Below, piece by piece: positions 22,754-34,877 of a stretch of 64,000 bases of DNA. The number at the start of each line of letters is the position of its first letter. Within the stretch, counting starts at the first letter, position 1. Location of the stretch: positions 1,245,648 to 1,309,647 of the forward strand of contig NW_006763144.1 in NCBI RefSeq assembly GCF_000264905.1, in the 5' to 3' direction. The notes beneath the pieces are model-generated. The model was given only the letters and a program-made list of their open reading frames with translations. It made no database searches and was not told the DNA's origin. The position numbers and the translations under genes were made by a program. The DNA comes from Stereum hirsutum FP-91666 SS1. Taxonomy: Eukaryota > Basidiomycota > Agaricomycetes > Russulales > Stereaceae.

Positions 22754-23968
22754 TAGAGCGCGCAGGCGGGTTCCTCGAATAGTATGTGTCGTAGGCTCGT
22801 TTCCAAAGATGATACAAGCGAAAGCTCGGTGACGGGTGACAAGGAGTGGTAGAATGTAGGGAACAGGAAACCAAGGGGGAACAGAGAGCGAGAAGCCTGA
22901 ACGGATGCACGACCCTTATAAACCGAACTCCGGCCATCGAAATACTAATATGAAATTGCCTGACTGGCATCGAAATATATTTGAATAGAGGGATCAGGCT
23001 TTGTAATGAATAACTTGAACAAGCCAGAGCACGGAAGAACGAAGATGCATAAGCCGCAGGTCCACGCAAGACATTCGAGCAACGAACATGGCGCACCGCT
23101 AGCAACCGTTCGACGTGGGTCACTCGCAGGGCCATTACTAGGAACGAGGTGGGCTCAACATATTGCAAAAGATGGCTCCGTCGAGATAGCTGACATTCAA
23201 AGAGCCATGATGTCGCAGAGCACAAGTTCGCGAACATGTGAGCGTAGAAAGATAATCGAGCGAAAGTAGTCTCGTCTGTTGCGGCGGACACGGAGAAGGT
23301 CATCAAGATGATTATTTTGGACTCCGGGGGTTTCCCCGGTTGGAACCGTTATGACGCGGGGCGGGTGGCCGGTGTTCAAAAGGTCGACGGAACATTTACG
23401 CCAAGAGAACTATTCCGCGTGCCTTGATAAACAGACGAGCCGTAAGCGCGTAAGCACATTTCTTTTGTATGACCTATTCCGGAGTTGGATGTATTGGCGT
23501 CGACGCGAACAGGTGCTTCAAAATTTCACTGTGGTCATTCATCGCGAATGACTATAGTCAAAGACGCCAAAAGCCGGCTCGATAGTGATGGAGACAACCG
23601 ACACTACTGGTCAGTACTTATCTTGGCAGTTCGCTAGTAAGTGATGACAGAGAAACACTCAGTAGTAAGGCATGCACTCTCGCCGGGGAGACGTGAAGCC
23701 AGTCTGTGGCATATACACTGAGATTACACGTGCGAAAGCGAGTTGTTGAGATACAAGAAGGATACAGAATTTACAACGACGAAGAAGGCACCCTGGCAAT
23801 ACACCTCACCGATCTGGTCCATCCTGAGGGGTTCACTGAGCGCAACGCGAGCATCATGATGTTTCGTAGCACATAAAAGGGAAGAGAAGACGGGGACCGC
23901 GATTGAAAAATAGCATATGTCAGGAAATCAGAATGGAGCAGAGCGCAGGCTGTTCATTTGAACAGAAA
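22754..23968. other. intergenic between the Sng1-like gene and the RING gene
   Basis: About 1.2 kb. A minus-strand frame of 208 codons (22680-23306) overlaps the start of the Sng1-like gene and has no domain, so I do not call it. No RNA gene or mobile element was recognised. Confidence 0.4.
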
Positions 23969-26223
23969 TCATGGCCGTCTAGGAGGATTCTGCGCGTCGC
24001 GTCGTCGCATACGTTTGCTCACTGTCTTCCTATTTTGAGCAGCGTCGATGGCTGCCTCGATTTCCTCCTTCTCGACGGGGCGTTGGCAGACAGGACACCG
24101 TCCAGAGACATCGGACAGCCATGGGTCAAGACAGGTTTTCTGACCAAGCAGCCAGATTTGTCAGAGCCGCTGGGCAAGCACTCGAGATGGAACTTAGAGA
24201 TCACTCACATGGAACACATGCCCGCAGACCAGTAGCCTCAGGGGCTGAGGACCATCACCTGCATCTTCCAGCCTCAATTCCGCTTGTATTCCATCGTTCC
24301 CGTCGTCTTCCAGATACATATCACCTTCGATGTCAATGGTCGTCGTCTCATTATCTGGCCCGCTCGCACCAGCCGGCGTATCCTGTGTGCCTGTTGACTC
24401 CCTTATTGGAGTCGCAGGCTGTTCGACCGCAATCTCTTGAGTACCCTTGCCATTACCTCCGTCAGCATCCATTTTGGAGTCCCTCACGCCCTCAGCACCA
24501 GGCGCCCTCTTTGGTTCATCGAAGTCCATGAGGCAAATGGCGCAAGACGCCCTGTTGCCCTCAAGTCTCACAAACGGATGGTCCCCCTTCTCCCAGTTAT
24601 CCTCCCAGACCGTCGGCTTCACGACCTCGCCAGCCCCATCCCTAGATCTCTTACTTTTCTCGTCTCCAGCCTCCTTCCCTCCATTAGCGCCCGTGTCCTT
24701 GGATGAGCGCTTCTTAATCGGAAAGAATTTGAAGCGTCGTTTGGGCGTTTTTAGAAGCTGCGAGGGCTTGGGTGGATAGGAAAATGCTTCGGGCGGGAAG
24801 GCGATGGGTTTTGAAGGCTCGTCTGGAGGTGGCGGAATGTAGTACACAAGAGGGATCATATCGACCACGCTTTTTGGGAGTTTTCCGATTTCCGGTTTGA
24901 TGCTCTGGGCCGGATGACGTCCCAGACACAAAAGCACGATGCTTCCAAGTAGCTGATGATGAGCAAAAGGAAGTATCGTGAGAACTCCTGTTCATGCAAT
25001 AAACAATAAAAAGAATTGGGCTTACATAGAGTAATGGCCAGACCACGAAGACGAGGAGGGCGAGAAGAAGGAACTCGATGATGATGATGTATACGATGCA
25101 GAGAAGGCCGAACGTAAGCCACCAGATATGTGGAGCGCCAAGTCTACATTTGTTGGTGTCTCTGTACTCAAAGACGTGTGCCAGAATGAACCAGACTATT
25201 GTGTAAAGATACCCGACCGCCGACCACCTGCCAACATAACAAAATATTGTATTAAAGGTTGGATTGATGATCACACAACACAATACAAATAAACGTACCC
25301 CGCGTAGCCCTTCTCCTCTGCGTCGTTAGGTTCGGTCCTCTCTGTTGTAGTTGCAGTTCTGCGAGGCGGAGCAGGCATAGGCAGTGTATTAGGGTTTGCT
25401 ACGCCTGTTATGCCAGCCTGTGCTCGTTCAAGGTCGGCTGTCCGGCTAGCAGACAAAAACGGAGCAAATCCCAAGAAAAGATGACATCCATCAGACCCAC
25501 AGCCGCCACGCACATCCTTGAATGGAAAGAGACGCACCTAACGGTCCTCGCATTCTTTCTCCGCTGCATCTTCCACTTCCAAGTCGCCATGAAGACGTCC
25601 AGAACAAGACGGGGAACCCAGAGTATGTCCCAAATCGCCAGGGGTTTGCCGCATACGTCCCATTCAGTCTGATCTGTCGATGTAGGGCTAGTACGGTGCT
25701 GGGCGTAGGCGAGCAACGTGATAATGGCGATGATCTATAAATCAAGCCCAACGGGAAGGTCAACGGTGTCTTTTAGACGGGTTTGGAACATGAGGCGCAC
25801 TTCAGAGAAATCGATGGTCAAGGCGAGCACGAAGCTAACGAGTTGCCTCCTGGTCTTGTTATCCCTCCCAAAACCAAAGAAGAGAAGGACGCGGCGTAGA
25901 GGACTGACAGAGGTCGGTCTTCTTGGTGGGGGAATATACGGTCGTGGTTGAGACACCGGGCGTGTATTCTGTTCTACATCATCGGCAGATGGAGTGGCTG
26001 CATCGCTGTTCTCACTGGGTGGTTGCACTTCGTTAGAAGTTAAGTGCGGTGAATGCGCTTCTAGCGCCTCTGGAGGCATCGTCTCCGAGACATGGAGTGG
26101 TTCTGGTAATGCCACAGGAGATGCGGGTTCGCCAGTGTGTGGGATCCTGACGATATTGCTGCCCGGAGAGGATGTCACAAAGGCGGGTAGCTCATGTTGC
26201 GACGACCGAGGTATCGATGCCAT
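23969..26223 (-). CDS. multi-pass membrane RING-H2 E3 ubiquitin ligase with split RING
   Basis: Starts at ATG 26223 with a ~110-residue disordered Ser/Pro/Glu-rich N-terminus. Hydrophobic segments follow in later exons, notably one near 25030-25130 with IVYIIIIEFLLLALLVFVV. The cytosolic C-terminus ends in a RING-H2 finger: CAIC at about 24540, then CGHVFH and TCLDPWL, and CPVC near 24090. This is the C3H2C3 order of ligands of E3 ubiquitin ligases. Unusually, 102 residues separate the second and third zinc ligands, where 9-39 is usual. The insert is acidic and low-complexity. The donor after CGHVFH joins cleanly to KTCLDPWL. Membrane RING-H2 proteins commonly act in ER or endosomal quality control; the substrate cannot be predicted. 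TGA at 23969-23971. Confidence 0.82.
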
Positions 26224-26772
26224 GAAGATGAAGGTAGGGTGCCAACGCGGTCACCGTGTACAAGACGCGAGGGCAATTGTATATGGGACGTTGTTATATA
26301 TGGCTTGGAAGCTGAAGCTGTGCAGCGCTAGTGGCCACCAGCTGAACTCGAAGTGACTAGGAGAACGATAGATCCAAGTGAGGTGTACGATATGTATGAA
26401 ACCGAGCGTAAGAGTCCAAGACCTCTGAATCACCGACTTTCCTTACAACCTGGACGTGAGACGGGTGAGGGGATGGAGGAACAGAGCAAGGTTGAAGGGA
26501 GAGTGGCGCTCGAGAACGACAAATCCGTCGTGTCACGGAGGCAGACGCCCAGAGCTGCACCGCCGGGCCAGGAACGAACCGGGGCCAGGGCTCGAGCCAG
26601 CGCTAAATCAGTGGCCACACCAGGTGCCACTCGAGGGTTTGTTGGACCCTTTGCCTCGTCTCACGCGCAATGGGCCAAACAGCTCATTTTTTCGGGTCGC
26701 GAAAAAATCACATTGCTCAGGAATCATAGGATGTAGTATATGTAATACAAATTTTCCATCTATCGTCAATGG
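26224..26772. other. intergenic
   Basis: About 550 bases between two minus-strand genes. I searched both strands for tRNA-like arms and open frames and found nothing supportable. Confidence 0.4.
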
Positions 26773-28851
26773 TCAAGATGTGAATATAATGCGGTTCTCT
26801 GATTCTGGTTTCACCACAGGCAGTCCTTCCCGAAAACCTACAACTATAGCCACCCGTGCTCGCTTCAATTTGTCCTCAGTATCATCCTCCATTCTTTCCG
26901 CCTCCGGGTCATTTTCCCCTCGCAGGACGGACATGATCAGCGCTGTATCGGTCATTGCACCCTCCGCATCCACCAACGTCTCAGCAACCGCGAGACCCAC
27001 GTACCCATCAAACCCCTGTCCAAGAAAGTCCACCATAGCCACGGTATGATATGCCTTCGGGCCATTCATGCTACCTTCAATCAACTCTTGTCCCGAGTCG
27101 AGTGTAGCGCGAAGAACTCTATTGCCATTGGGCTGGCGCAAGTCGACAAGCAGTGACATTCCGGACAGTTGCAGGAATCGACCATCTGTGCGAGCATCTG
27201 AGACAGAATTTTCCAATGCGGTGATGAGCGCCGCGTTCGGCAGGCGCTTCACGACGAAGGCGTTGTCGAAGGGAACGATATCTAGGTAATGTCGATCCAC
27301 ACAGCTTCAGCATGTGGGACCACCAGAAACATAAGTCCAGGAATTGTAGTACTTGCCTATGACATCTCTAACGGTACAAACCCCTTCTGGGATGACCCTG
27401 TTGCACCGTATACTTCCAGAGTTGACGAACGCGATATCGGTGTCGTAGTATGCTCTCACTGCGTCGGCGAGCATGCTATCTAGGTTGGTCTGAAGCTACG
27501 ATTATGCGCTGAGCGTCCATCCAAAGGTGTTGCGGTGTAGAATAGTCGAGCATCGGATATGGAGGCTATTCTTTCCTGGACGGTGCAAAGGATGTCATTG
27601 ATGCCCTCGTCCTCGGAATGGTCTCTTGCGCGCAAAGGATCCCGCTCGTGATGCACTGCCATTTGTGAGAATATGAGAAGGCTGGTCGCATAAGGCATTG
27701 TATTTGATAGAAGGACGCACCCCTAACTTTTCGGACTCTACATCTATCCGATCCACGGTCGATTTCTAGACGCACAATGCTGTACGTTCGAAAATCTGTC
27801 CCAGACTTGACGATGCGAATGTCGCCTTCAGCGTCATCGTTCACGACCATTATGTTGGCACCATGAACGACGATATCATGGTCATGACCTCCCAGGATAA
27901 GATCCACACTGGAACGACAAGCTTCAGAGACCTTGATGTCTTCTTCGAGACGCATGTGAGTGATTGCAACGACTAGGTCGGCGCCTTCGCGTTCTCGCAG
28001 TATGTGGGCCACCTCCTGAGCGGTCTGCACAGGGTCCACAATGGCTGTTCCGCGCGGTAAGTGTTGACAGTTTGACGGCCAGTCACTGAACATGTAATCG
28101 CAATCAGTATTACAAGGACAAAATACTCGAGTAAAGTACGATAGAAGACCATCGAACCTTCCTGCCAGTCGAAAGAAGCCGATTCGTACCCTTTGTGCTC
28201 CCTGACGAGATATTTGTTCGCTGACGCTAAAAGGCCTCCAGACGGAGAGTACGCGTTCGACAATACCCACGGGAAGTTGCACTCTTCCGACAGCTCCTTC
28301 AAACGTGCTTCACCAAAGTCGAAGTCTGTAATATCGCATAGGTTATTCCGACGCGTAGCGGAGTTCACCAGCTACAGGCATCGGTTACAACGCGCACCAT
28401 GGTTCCCGTAACACGCAATGTCAATCCCCAGATGATTGAGAACTGGAATCATATGTTCGCCTTTGAGTACGCTGCCTTCCAACGAAGGCCCCAATGCGTC
28501 GCCGCTGAAGACCGCTAAACCATAGGTAGCCTCGGAGCTGTGCATGGCACGGGAAAACCTGGAGAGGACCTTGGGTTGATTGATGTGGTACTATGACCAT
28601 AAACTCGTTATCTACTGAGCATTGATGCAGTGAGGGGCGAAGGACCTACGACATCATTGAAGTGGTAGAATACAATCTCCTGGTCGACTTCAAAATCATC
28701 GCTGGAGGATCATGTATTTTCCATCTAGTTCAAGGGTGTACCGGTTGAGGGTAAATAGTCAGAGAAAGTTTTGGTCCACAGACGCCGATGGTTACGAAGG
28801 AGTGTTTTTGACGAAAAACGTCGCGGAGCCGCCAGTTTCATGACTCGCCAT
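26773..28851 (-). CDS. 5'-nucleotidase family metallophosphoesterase (UshA/CpdB-like)
   Basis: The protein begins MASHETGGSA (exon 1, 28851-28796) and splices to an exon starting at 28701 that gives DDFEVDQEIVFYHFNDVYH. The two-metal phosphoesterase motifs follow in order: FNDVYH, FSGDALGPS, YGNHDFDFGE, ITHMRLEED and GGHDHDI. The 5'-nucleotidase C-terminal domain has FVNSGSIRCNR and DIVPFDNAFVVK. The family hydrolyses nucleoside phosphates and related esters. Bacterial and animal members are exported, but no signal peptide is seen here, so a cytosolic role is likely, as in other fungal homologues. The GNHD motif carries Asp where many 5'-nucleotidases have Glu. Most introns are short and keep frame. 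The very 3' part ends in TGA at 26773-26775. Substrate unknown. Confidence 0.85.
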
Positions 28852-29145
28852 CCTCCTTACTTATGGTGGCTAGTCCAGAGCAAGAGGTCTGATATTCACA
28901 AAGCAGCCATCAGATATCTCTTCAAGCTAGTATTCGGAATGTTTGCGAAAATGTCGAAAGATCAGTGCGCGTAGGGTTGACTTGGAGGATGGTGTTCAGT
29001 AGAGACTCATCCAATTTCGCCATACAACCATCCGGCGGCTTTACCGGACCGCTCAAAGTTTAGTTGAGCGCCTGCTTTTCCTCGCCACATCTTCTTGACG
29101 CATGCTAGGCGACGGTCTCAAAAAAACTCTATAGCAGCTACAACC

Positions 29146-31161
29146 ATGGAATCTTTGGTGGAATGGTTCACCGCTCATGGCGGAACATACGACGATGCCG
29201 CGATGCAACTAACTGACTTGGAGGGACACGGTCGAGCTGCTGTCGCGTTGCGTGACATACCCGTATGCTTTCAGCCTTCAGTCAATCCTAGGATATGGGT
29301 GCGCTTGATTACTGACCATCTATTTTATTTTATAATCCTGTAGGAGGGGCATACACTGTTCACGCTTCCGAGGAATTTGACGCTTTCAACGAGAACCTCT
29401 GCCCTCCCAGGCTTGCTTGGTCTCGACGAATGGAAGCAGCATGAACTACATATTGGCTGGGCGGGTCTCATACTCTGTATGATGTGGGAAGAGGCACAAG
29501 GCGCGTCCTCGAGGTGGTCTACGTATCTTGGTACGCCAATGATCCATCTTAATTTTGAAGAGGGCGCAAATTTTGATGACGGTACCCGCAGCCTCGTTAC
29601 CCAGCTCGTTCGACACCCCCATGTTCTGGAGCCCAGATGACCTCGAGGAGCTGAAAGGAACATCTGTGGTAGGTCTGTCATTACCTTACTTTCTTGCTGT
29701 TTAGGGTATTGACATCATGCAGACAAAATAGGCAGAGACGGTGCGGAGGAGGATTACCGTTCCAAAGTCGTACCTACTCTCCAGGTACAAAGCGAGGTCA
29801 TTCTGCGCCCTCATACTTTACTGAGGATATTCCCTTTATGTTTTCCAGAGCAGACCGGACCTATTCGCCCCTGAAGCCCTATCTCGTCATTATTCGCTCG
29901 AAAACTATCATCTTATGGGAAGCCGGATACTTTCTCGTTCTTTCTCCGTTGAAAGATGGGAGGGCCATGCAGCAGACAAGCAAGAAGATTCCGCTTCTAG
30001 CCCCGTCGCCGACACTGGTAGAGACGAAGCCATGGACGTAGATACTGAAGCTGTTACCGCTACAGCACCCGAAGCCGAAGATGGCGTGGATGAACCCTCA
30101 TTTGTTGTTGACGATGAGAACGACAGCGACGATGAGGATGAGGAGGACCCGGCCAATGTTGCGATGGTGCCCATGGCCGACATGCTGAACGCACGTTACA
30201 GGAGCGAGAACGTACGACATGTCTCCCATCTCAACGTTCAGCACTTTTATCTGACTCTCTTTTGGTTACTTTCAGGCAAAACTGTTTTATGAGACTGAAG
30301 ACCTCCGAATGATCACCACAAAACCTATCCTCAAGGGAGAACAGATTGTAAACAAACCTACATCTAGGGTTTAAACCAGTAGCTGATGCGATCTCATCTA
30401 GTTCAACACGTACGGTGACCCTCCAAACTCTGATCTTCTACGCCGGTATGGACATGTCGATCTCGTCCCACTACCGAATGGCGACATAGGAAATCCAGCC
30501 GACATTGTGGAACTTCGGGGCGACCTTGCGTTCTTCAGCATTTCCGAACGTCACAAGCAGCCCGTCGAGTCCAGTGCTGAACGTGTTGACTGGTGGCTAG
30601 AGGAAGGTGGTGAAGAGTGCGTATTCCTTTTTCGTGCTCTGCACGCTCAACTTTCCTCAAACTAATGCTCCCCATCTGCTCTCAGTGTCTTCATCTTGGA
30701 GACAAATCACGAGCTTCCTGATGAATTAGTGCCCTTCTGCAGGCTACTTCTGCAGTCTCAGTCAGAATGGGAGAAAACAAAGTCGAAAAGCAAGCTACCT
30801 AAAGCGAAGGTTGACGAGTCCATTCTGTCTACCATAGCTAATGCTCTCGAGAGACGGTTGGCTGAGTACCCTACCTCTGTTGAGGTAACGGAATTTTTGA
30901 TCGTATCGTCCGCCTCCACCTCACTGACATCTTTTGTTGTGGTTGCAGGAGGATCAAAAACTCCTGACCGAGCCATTATCTCTGAACAGAAAACACGCTG
31001 TCATTGTGCGACTGGGAGAGAAGCGGATATTGCATGGGACACTATCGACCGTCAAGGAGAAACTGAAGGAGATGTCTGGCGGACAAGGCAAGAAGAAGAG
31101 GAAGGCGGAGGACGATCATGAAAAGGGCAGAAGCAAGCGGAGAGGTGCCGGATCGCGGTGA
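29146..31161 (+). CDS. SET-domain protein lysine methyltransferase (Rkm4/SETD6-like)
   Basis: Start at 29146 (MESLVEWFTAHGG). The split SET domain of the Rubisco-LSMT class is visible. Its parts are HGRAAVALRDIPEGHTLFTLP, ELHIGWAGLILCMMWEEAQG, and later VPMADMLNAR, LFYETEDLRMITTKPILKGEQIFNTYGDPPNSDLL and RRYGHVD. The C-terminal substrate-binding helical part runs to 31161 and ends in a lysine-rich tail. An acidic low-complexity insertion of about 60 residues (near 29990-30150) interrupts the SET domain before VPMADMLNA. Yeast Rkm4 monomethylates ribosomal protein Rpl42, the likely type of target. NA in place of NH in MLNA matches the Rkm4 type. The gene is divergent from the phosphoesterase gene, with 294 bases between starts. 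Confidence 0.88.
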
Positions 31162-31502
31162 ACAGACGTTTGCCCCGTACATATTTGACCAAGTACAGCC
31201 TACTGGCGTTCTGAAACATTGTTCGATATGTGTTCAAATCCAGTCCACTACGTACAGCATTCCGCAAAACTCGAGATATTTCTCCTTTGCTTCTTGGCAC
31301 TGATACTGTGCTTGCTCCCAATTGCTCCTTGCTGCGATTTGCGAAAGTAAGAATTGGCATGACCGGGCGAGTGTACGTGGTGGAGCCGAGGAGTGCCGTG
31401 CGAGGGCGTTACGCAGCAACCAAGGCCTGATGCAGTGCAAAGCTTGCTGCTCTTAGTCGTTCGAATCTGATCAAAAGCCCAATTCTTGATTCAGTTTCCC
31501 CT

Positions 31503-31508
31503 TATAAA
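31503..31508 (+). promoter_or_regulatory. TATA box of CUE-domain gene
   Basis: TATAAA 67-72 bases upstream of the ATG at 31575, in the context CCCCTTATAAACC. Confidence 0.55.
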
Positions 31509-31574
31509 CCAGCATATCAGAAGCGACGCAAGCTCGTTCCGCACACTCCATCTTCTCTACACTTCTCACCAAAC

Positions 31575-33300
31575 ATGACATCCCCGAGCCCCCCAGGATA
31601 CGATGTCGGCGATGAGCACAATACTTCGAGCAGCGTTACCCCTGTTGGTGTACCGTCCAACCCAGCAGGTATTCCACTGCCGATGTCTCCACCCCCGCAG
31701 GAACCCCAGCATGCCTCTCTAGATCCATTCGATAACCCGACTCACGCTACAACGACATCTCCCCAATCTTCGACAGCGGAAGCGACATACGCGCCTCCTT
31801 CAGGCCCACCTCCCACCGCTCAGAATAGTGGGCCTACGCAACAAGGGCAGGGCACCCCTCAGCTGCCTCAGCGACCACAGGAGAATCATGATGATGAGTT
31901 TGCGGATCCCAGAATCGCTACGCTTCATGCTATGTTCCCAGACTTTGATGCTGAGTTTTTGTATGTTTCCTATACCTTGCCTGCCCCCTTGCTCGATCAC
32001 ACACAAGGAGTAGTTACTGACATGACGTCCTTGCCTTCGCTTTGAATGATGATAGACAGAATGTGTTGGACTCGGTCGGGGGAGATCAGGATCGGGCGGT
32101 GGATGCTTTGCTGGGTATGACGGACCCAGACTACGTCCCTACCGAAAGACCACAAGAACCTGAAACTGCAAGACCTGTGAGTGCTTTCCCTCACTCTGCG
32201 CCACAGCATCGAGCTAAGCGCTACCATTCCATGATACCTCCATTCTTAGCGTTCTCAAACAGAGCTGGATGAGGACTTCGCTCGTCAACTGATGCTCGAG
32301 GAGGAGGATATGCATCGGCGGGAACAGATGCGGCAGCAGAGCCGTGCACAACATGGTCAGACAGACCAGTACGGATGGGCTCCTCAAACAGGATCGAGGC
32401 AACAGCAGCAGTCTCCTAATCAGGGTGCGCCGGGGATGCAGAGGGATACAATGACGGATGTGCAGGAGCAGTTTAACAAGATTGCGGAATGTGTGTTTTC
32501 GTCTTGATCCACGGGCCTCCACAATTACGTTGCTGACAATATATATATTCTATAGCCGGGAAGCGCACATTCACCTCCATTGTCTCCAAGGTGAAGGCGA
32601 AGGTACAGGAGTTCGACCAGTCGAGGTCCGTCCCTCTTTTCTCAAGTTCTCGTTAGTTGCTCATGCTAGTGCTATAGAAACAACGGACAAGGGTCCTCTC
32701 AGACTGGTACTCAGCCCTCATGGGGCGCACCTTCCGGCGGATCCCCATCAGGTCTCGACCGCCACTCGCAACAGGCGTACTACGCCTCCAACAACGCGCC
32801 CTACGAGAGCAGGCGTTCTACGTCTAATGACGTGAATACTTACTCCAACATTCCGCCCAGTACCCACAGTAAGTGGATTCATTCTTAAAGCCACTGATCA
32901 GATGAAACCAATCGTTGACACTGTCGTGCGGTTTGCAAGGCTCATCAATGCCCACACCCACATCACCCCCTGCGAATGCTCAACCTGCCCCTGCGCATAA
33001 CGTCACAGGATATGATCTCGTCGACACGGGTAGCACTCCACCACCTCCGACCACCAACTCTGGCAATATCGACACAGGTGCGTTTTCTGCCGATCATATT
33101 CTACGGTAATTCGACTGCTAATGTTGCGGATCCCGTTCGTGTTCACAGGGAGAATAGGTCTCTTGCCCAAACGTCCCGTTTCCCTCGTGGGTCGCGATGC
33201 ACCTCCGGCCGTTGAACGAAGCGCTTCGCGCGACGACGAGTCAGAGGAATTGGAGTACATGGAGAATCCTTTCGAAGAGAGCTCCAATGTTCGCCGTTAA
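31575..33300 (+). CDS. CUE-domain ubiquitin-binding protein (Cue5-like)
   Basis: About six exons from ATG 31575 to TAA at 33298-33300. After a Pro/Ser-rich N-terminus of about 110 residues comes a CUE domain. It reads DPRIATLHAMFPDFDAEFL, then an intron, then QNVLDSVGGDQDRAVDALLGM, with the MFP and LL ubiquitin-contact motifs. A helical segment, DEDFARQLMLEEEDMHRRE, follows. The rest is disordered and Gln/Ser/Pro-rich. The C-terminus is acidic (DDESEELEYMENPFEE). Yeast Cue5 links ubiquitinated aggregates to Atg8. I see no clear Atg8-binding W/F/Y-x-x-L/I/V motif at the usual C-terminal place, so the autophagy role is only inferred. The gene is convergent with the V-ATPase c'' gene. Confidence 0.82.
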
Positions 33301-33686
33301 CTCGACATCATCCTCCATTTCACCGTTATGAAGTGTTCTGTTCTCGCTGTAAAGACTTATGAACGATTTATGAGGATGTTTCACGTTGTAGGTAGGAAGT
33401 GAAATTATGCCCTTTTCTGCGGACTATATTACCGGACTGTTGTACTATGATCCTTACTATGTTTATGTTCTCGCGTATACGGTTGTTTGTTCGGACGTGT
33501 AGAAGGAATTTACTGCTTGCTGTTGTATTAAATACACGACCATTATTGGGATGCGAAGTGCTGTTATGCAGAACATCAGGTATGGTACGCCATCCAAAGG
33601 TAAGCAGAGTGGATCACTCATGGCGAGCGGTCGAGTTCAAATGAGCCCTGATAGGCGCAGAAGGTCAAGCGTGCCCGGAATGCGAA

Positions 33687-34739
33687 TCAGAAAAGAGGTG
33701 CAGTGAGTGTACTGTTGACCGCTGTGAGATTGGCGCCCTGGAACTCGCTTGCTCTTCCGACCATAAGCAACCCAACTGTGTTTTCGAGAAGTTAGATCTT
33801 CGAACCGTACCTTCTCAACAATACTGGGGATCTGGGAGTGAGAACTCACCGATGAGACCGAACAACCCGAGGATACTACCGAAGACTTCGACGATGAGAA
33901 TCTTGACGAAAAGAGCAGGGTCGGCGGCGTCGGCGAGAGCAGCGGTCGAACCAGTGATTCCTACAGAGACACCGCAGAGGAGGTTACAGATGCCGACTGT
34001 CAGACCGCCCCAGAAAAGAGCGTAGCCTATATCACGGTGAAGACAATGTTTGCGTTAGCTTAGCGACGGAGATGGGAGGGCTGTGTAGGATGCGGACCAG
34101 TGAAGTAGTTCTCGCGAGTGTAGAGGAGCTCTTCGGAAATGGCTTCAAGTTTTGCGGAGTACACGATGCCCATGATCTAATCCAAACTTGCAATTAGGTG
34201 TGACTGATAATAATGAGGCCATTGCACGCACCACTCCATAGATGGCCACGACTTCGCAGAAAATGACACTGCATAGGAGGAGGCATCTCATCAACGACGG
34301 TCCCTCTAGGATGTGACCATCCACTGCACAACGCACCTAATCAAATTCTTCGTACGTATCCGAGGTGCCCTCACACCTCCACCAAGAATTGAAGCTCCCG
34401 TCACGAAGATACCCCTGCAAGTCCGTCCCCGACCGTCCTTTTAGCCCCAGAACACATGTCATACAGATGAGAGGACGTACCATCCGGCACCAAGCACACT
34501 GAACCCAATACACAACCCGATACCAGTGCTCGCCCACGCATAAGGACTTGACTCCTCCAAGAACCTTCCGACATTGAATGCTTCTCCAGAGTCTGACGTA
34601 GCGCGTCGGAGCCAACCTTGAGTCCTACACCGAAGCGTGGACGAGTGATATGAGACGTACCAGTGAAGAGAAGGTATAGTGCGATCACGAGGACGACGAA
34701 TGAAGGGAGCCCGAAGGCGTAGTAGTTGAAGAGGCCCAT
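33687..34739 (-). CDS. VMA16: V-type proton ATPase proteolipid subunit c'' (Vma16)
   Basis: Start at 34739 ([15 protein letters not shown]), stop at 33687. The multi-exon gene encodes a five-helix proteolipid of the vacuolar ATPase Vo ring that carries protons across the membrane. Recognisable segments in order are [36 protein letters not shown], then [11 protein letters not shown] with the essential glutamate, [15 protein letters not shown] and [19 protein letters not shown]. The last helix is [25 protein letters not shown] and the end is ASEFQ plus a short tail. The tail beyond ASEFQ is about 16 residues long. A longer in-frame start at 34904 would add 55 residues and run into the neighbouring promoter; I reject it. 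Head-to-head with the Arl3/ARFRP1 gene, 138 bases between starts. Confidence 0.94.
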
Positions 34740-34877
34740 GTTGTGGCCGTAAGCATACGAATAGGAACGGGCGAGGAGGCGCAGGCGCGGACGGCGATGT
34801 TTGTGGCATTGTTTGGCCGAGTGGCGCGTCGTCAGTCGCGTCGGAGGCGCGAGCTCGAGTTGGACGAACAACGCTAA

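Noticed and set aside
22680..23306. 208-codon minus-strand frame upstream of the Sng1-like gene
   Set aside because: Overlaps the Sng1-like N-terminus in another frame, shows no conserved motif and begins in ordinary intergenic sequence.
26450..26720. Possible tRNA-like stretch with CGAACC and CTCGAG pieces
   Set aside because: No four-arm cloverleaf or proper B-box/T-arm could be folded by eye on either strand.
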